This document shows, in pieces, positions 62,709-64,000 of a stretch of DNA of 64,000 bases. Every line of letters begins with the position of its first letter. Position 1 is the stretch's first letter. A model generated the notes under the pieces. That model was not told where the DNA came from and ran no database searches. It saw only the letters and a program-made list of their open reading frames with translations. Origin of the DNA: Methylocystis echinoides. GTDB taxonomy: Bacteria > Pseudomonadota > Alphaproteobacteria > Rhizobiales > Beijerinckiaceae. The DNA lies in contig NZ_BSEC01000001.1 of the NCBI RefSeq assembly GCF_027923385.1, positions 4,004,001 to 4,068,000 on the forward strand. The letters are read 5' to 3'. The translations under genes were made by a program, and so were the position numbers.

Positions 62709-64000
62709 GCAAACGCCTCTCGCTGGCCGGGCTTGTAGAGAGCGAGCACGGGAGGGAATAAGAGGAGGCTCAGCGCGACGCCGGCAGCGAAGAGATAGAA
62801 AATCTGCCACGCGACGCTCGCTGAGCCATGCGCCGCGTAAACCAGCAGAGTATCGATCCCCGTCACAGCCGCGAAGGCGCGCCATGCGTAGGGAATGGGG
62901 GCCACACGCCGACCGAAATGAACGAACAGCCCCATACGCACCGATTGTCCGGTGATCGTTGCGGCGATTGCGCCATAGACGCCAAAGGAGGGAACAAACA
63001 ATAAATAACCGACCAGCGCTATCACGGCCCCAAGGCTGTTTATCGTCAGGACGCCGAAGCTGTGCCGTGACGCATAGGCTCCAACGTTTGTGAGGCTGCA
63101 AAGTTCGTTCAGGGACGCAATCAGAGCGAGCCAGGGAAGGTAGGGCAACGCGCCTCTGAACGCAGGCGGCAGAAAGGCGCTTACGAAGATTGGAGCGGCG
63201 CCGCACACAACGGCCACGCCGATTCCCAGTAGAACAACGCCGATCGTGACCAACTGCGCGCTTTTTTCGAGCCCCCCGTCTTCCTGGAGGAGCCCGATAC
63301 GTCGTGCATACCACCATAATCCGAATGGCTGCATGGCGAGCGGCACAATCATCGACAGCTTCGCCGCGAGGCCGTAGAAGCCCAGTTCAGACGCCGGCAC
63401 GGCGCCGGCAAGAAACCATCTGTCGCAGGAGCCCAGGACAAACATGGATAATGAGCCCCCGACAATTGGCAGCCCATAGGCGACTGTTCTCGCGACAGTT
63501 TCGCGATCAAACGAAATCCCCGTCATGCGCGTCTGCTGGATCATCAGCAAAATGGAGAGAAGGAGATCAATCGTGGCATTGCCTGCGAGGATACCCGTAA
63601 CGCCGAAGCCGAGGGACAGGGTCACATAGATCGAGAGCGCCTGCGCAAGTGAGCGACACACGGTGAACAGCATGAACCGGCTGGGACGATTGCGGAGGCG
63701 CAGCCAGGCCAACGGCATTTCGATCAGACCCGATACGGCGGCGCCGAGTAGGCCGAATGCGATTGGCCACATCAGGTGAGAGAGCCCGAGACGAGGCGCC
63801 ATCCAATAGGCCGCGGCTTGGAGAAGCAGGTTCGCTGCAACCGCCAGAATAAGCGATGAGCCAACGAGACCCGCCGCCACGCGCCGCTGCGCATGCTCCG
63901 ATGTGCCCGACGCGAATCTGAAAAGGGTGTCGGCCAGTCCGAAACTGAACACGAGTCCCGATATTTCCACGAAGCTGACAATAAGCTCCAGTTCGCCGTA
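62705..64000 (-). CDS. Wzx-like oligosaccharide flippase, N-terminus beyond right edge
   Basis: At least 431 residues of a MATE/polysaccharide-export family membrane protein. The visible start reads GELELIVSFVEISGLVFSFGLADTLFRFASG, which continues past the window edge, and about 12 helices follow, ending KPGQREAFA. It is translationally coupled to the polymerase gene (GTGA). It would flip lipid-linked repeat units across the inner membrane. The 5' end is outside the window. Confidence 0.85.
   Translation of the reverse strand, partial: YGELELIVSFVEISGLVFSFGLADTLFRFASGTSEHAQRRVAAGLVGSSLILAVAANLLLQAAAYWMAPRLGLSHLMWPIAFGLLGAAVSGLIEMPLAWLRLRNRPSRFMLFTVCRSLAQALSIYVTLSLGFGVTGILAGNATIDLLLSILLMIQQTRMTGISFDRETVARTVAYGLPIVGGSLSMFVLGSCDRWFLAGAVPASELGFYGLAAKLSMIVPLAMQPFGLWWYARRIGLLQEDGGLEKSAQLVTIGVVLLGIGVAVVCGAAPIFVSAFLPPAFRGALPYLPWLALIASLNELCSLTNVGAYASRHSFGVLTINSLGAVIALVGYLLFVPSFGVYGAIAATITGQSVRMGLFVHFGRRVAPIPYAWRAFAAVTGIDTLLVYAAHGSASVAWQIFYLFAAGVALSLLLFPPVLALYKPGQREAFA

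Overview
The window comes from the chromosome of a GC-rich purple phototrophic alphaproteobacterium. The left edge is the carotenoid arm of a photosynthesis gene cluster in the usual purple-bacterial order (crtE-crtF-bchC reading left, crtD-crtC reading right, crtI-crtB reading left). crtC, crtD and crtF together with a four-step type CrtI point to spirilloxanthin-series carotenoids. Two exact TGT-N12-ACA palindromes of the PpsR/CrtJ type lie at crtE/crtD and at crtI. A Hyphomicrobiales (Rhizobiales) phototroph fits best, but genus and species cannot be fixed from this sequence alone.

Layout. 1-7.7 kb: bchC (partial), crtF, crtE, crtD, crtC, a small membrane protein, crtB, crtI. 7.7-9.3 kb: a small membrane protein, a TetR regulator and an unknown membrane-anchored protein, with two tandem palindromic operators upstream. 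9.4-17 kb: an SDR, an AI-2E family permease, a small Cys-rich secreted protein, the cytochrome bd (CIO-type) oxidase pair, a YdeP-type molybdopterin oxidoreductase and an MFS remnant. 17.3-26.9 kb: an oxidative carbon-metabolism island with a GH1-like hydrolase, a ThDP enzyme, a four-histidine duplicated membrane protein, a gluconate-dehydrogenase subunit-3-like protein, a GMC oxidoreductase, and a convergent SDR / SMP-30 / alpha-hydroxy-acid oxidase operon. 27-34.8 kb: NnrS, the K+ transporter Kup divergent from a truncated KdpD plus KdpE, a SOUL haem-binding protein and exported MsrA. 34.9-42.7 kb: a KaiC-like double ATPase overlapping a hybrid histidine kinase, an alpha/alpha-barrel-like protein, an outer-membrane beta-barrel, a PaaK/CapK-like ligase and SufE. 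42.8-44.8 kb: a flavocytochrome c sulfide dehydrogenase pair, with an apparent frameshift in the flavoprotein signal peptide.

45-64 kb is an exopolysaccharide locus: glycosyltransferases, a phytanoyl-CoA-dioxygenase-like enzyme, galE, an NtrC/LuxO-type sigma-54 activator, a Wzz/GumC chain-length protein, a lipoprotein, a secreted glycosidase-like protein, glmS, a Wzy/O-antigen-ligase-like protein and a Wzx flippase that runs off the right edge. Two good and one weaker sigma-54 promoter-like sequences in this locus fit the activator encoded there. The locus has been hit twice by transposition. An IS21-family element with a perfect 7-bp target duplication splits the chain-length gene in two. 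An IS630-family element (TA duplication, -1 frameshift transposase) landed three codons before the stop of a glycosyltransferase.

No tRNA, rRNA or CRISPR array was recognised. Family assignments rest on motif and family recognition by eye; no database search was run.
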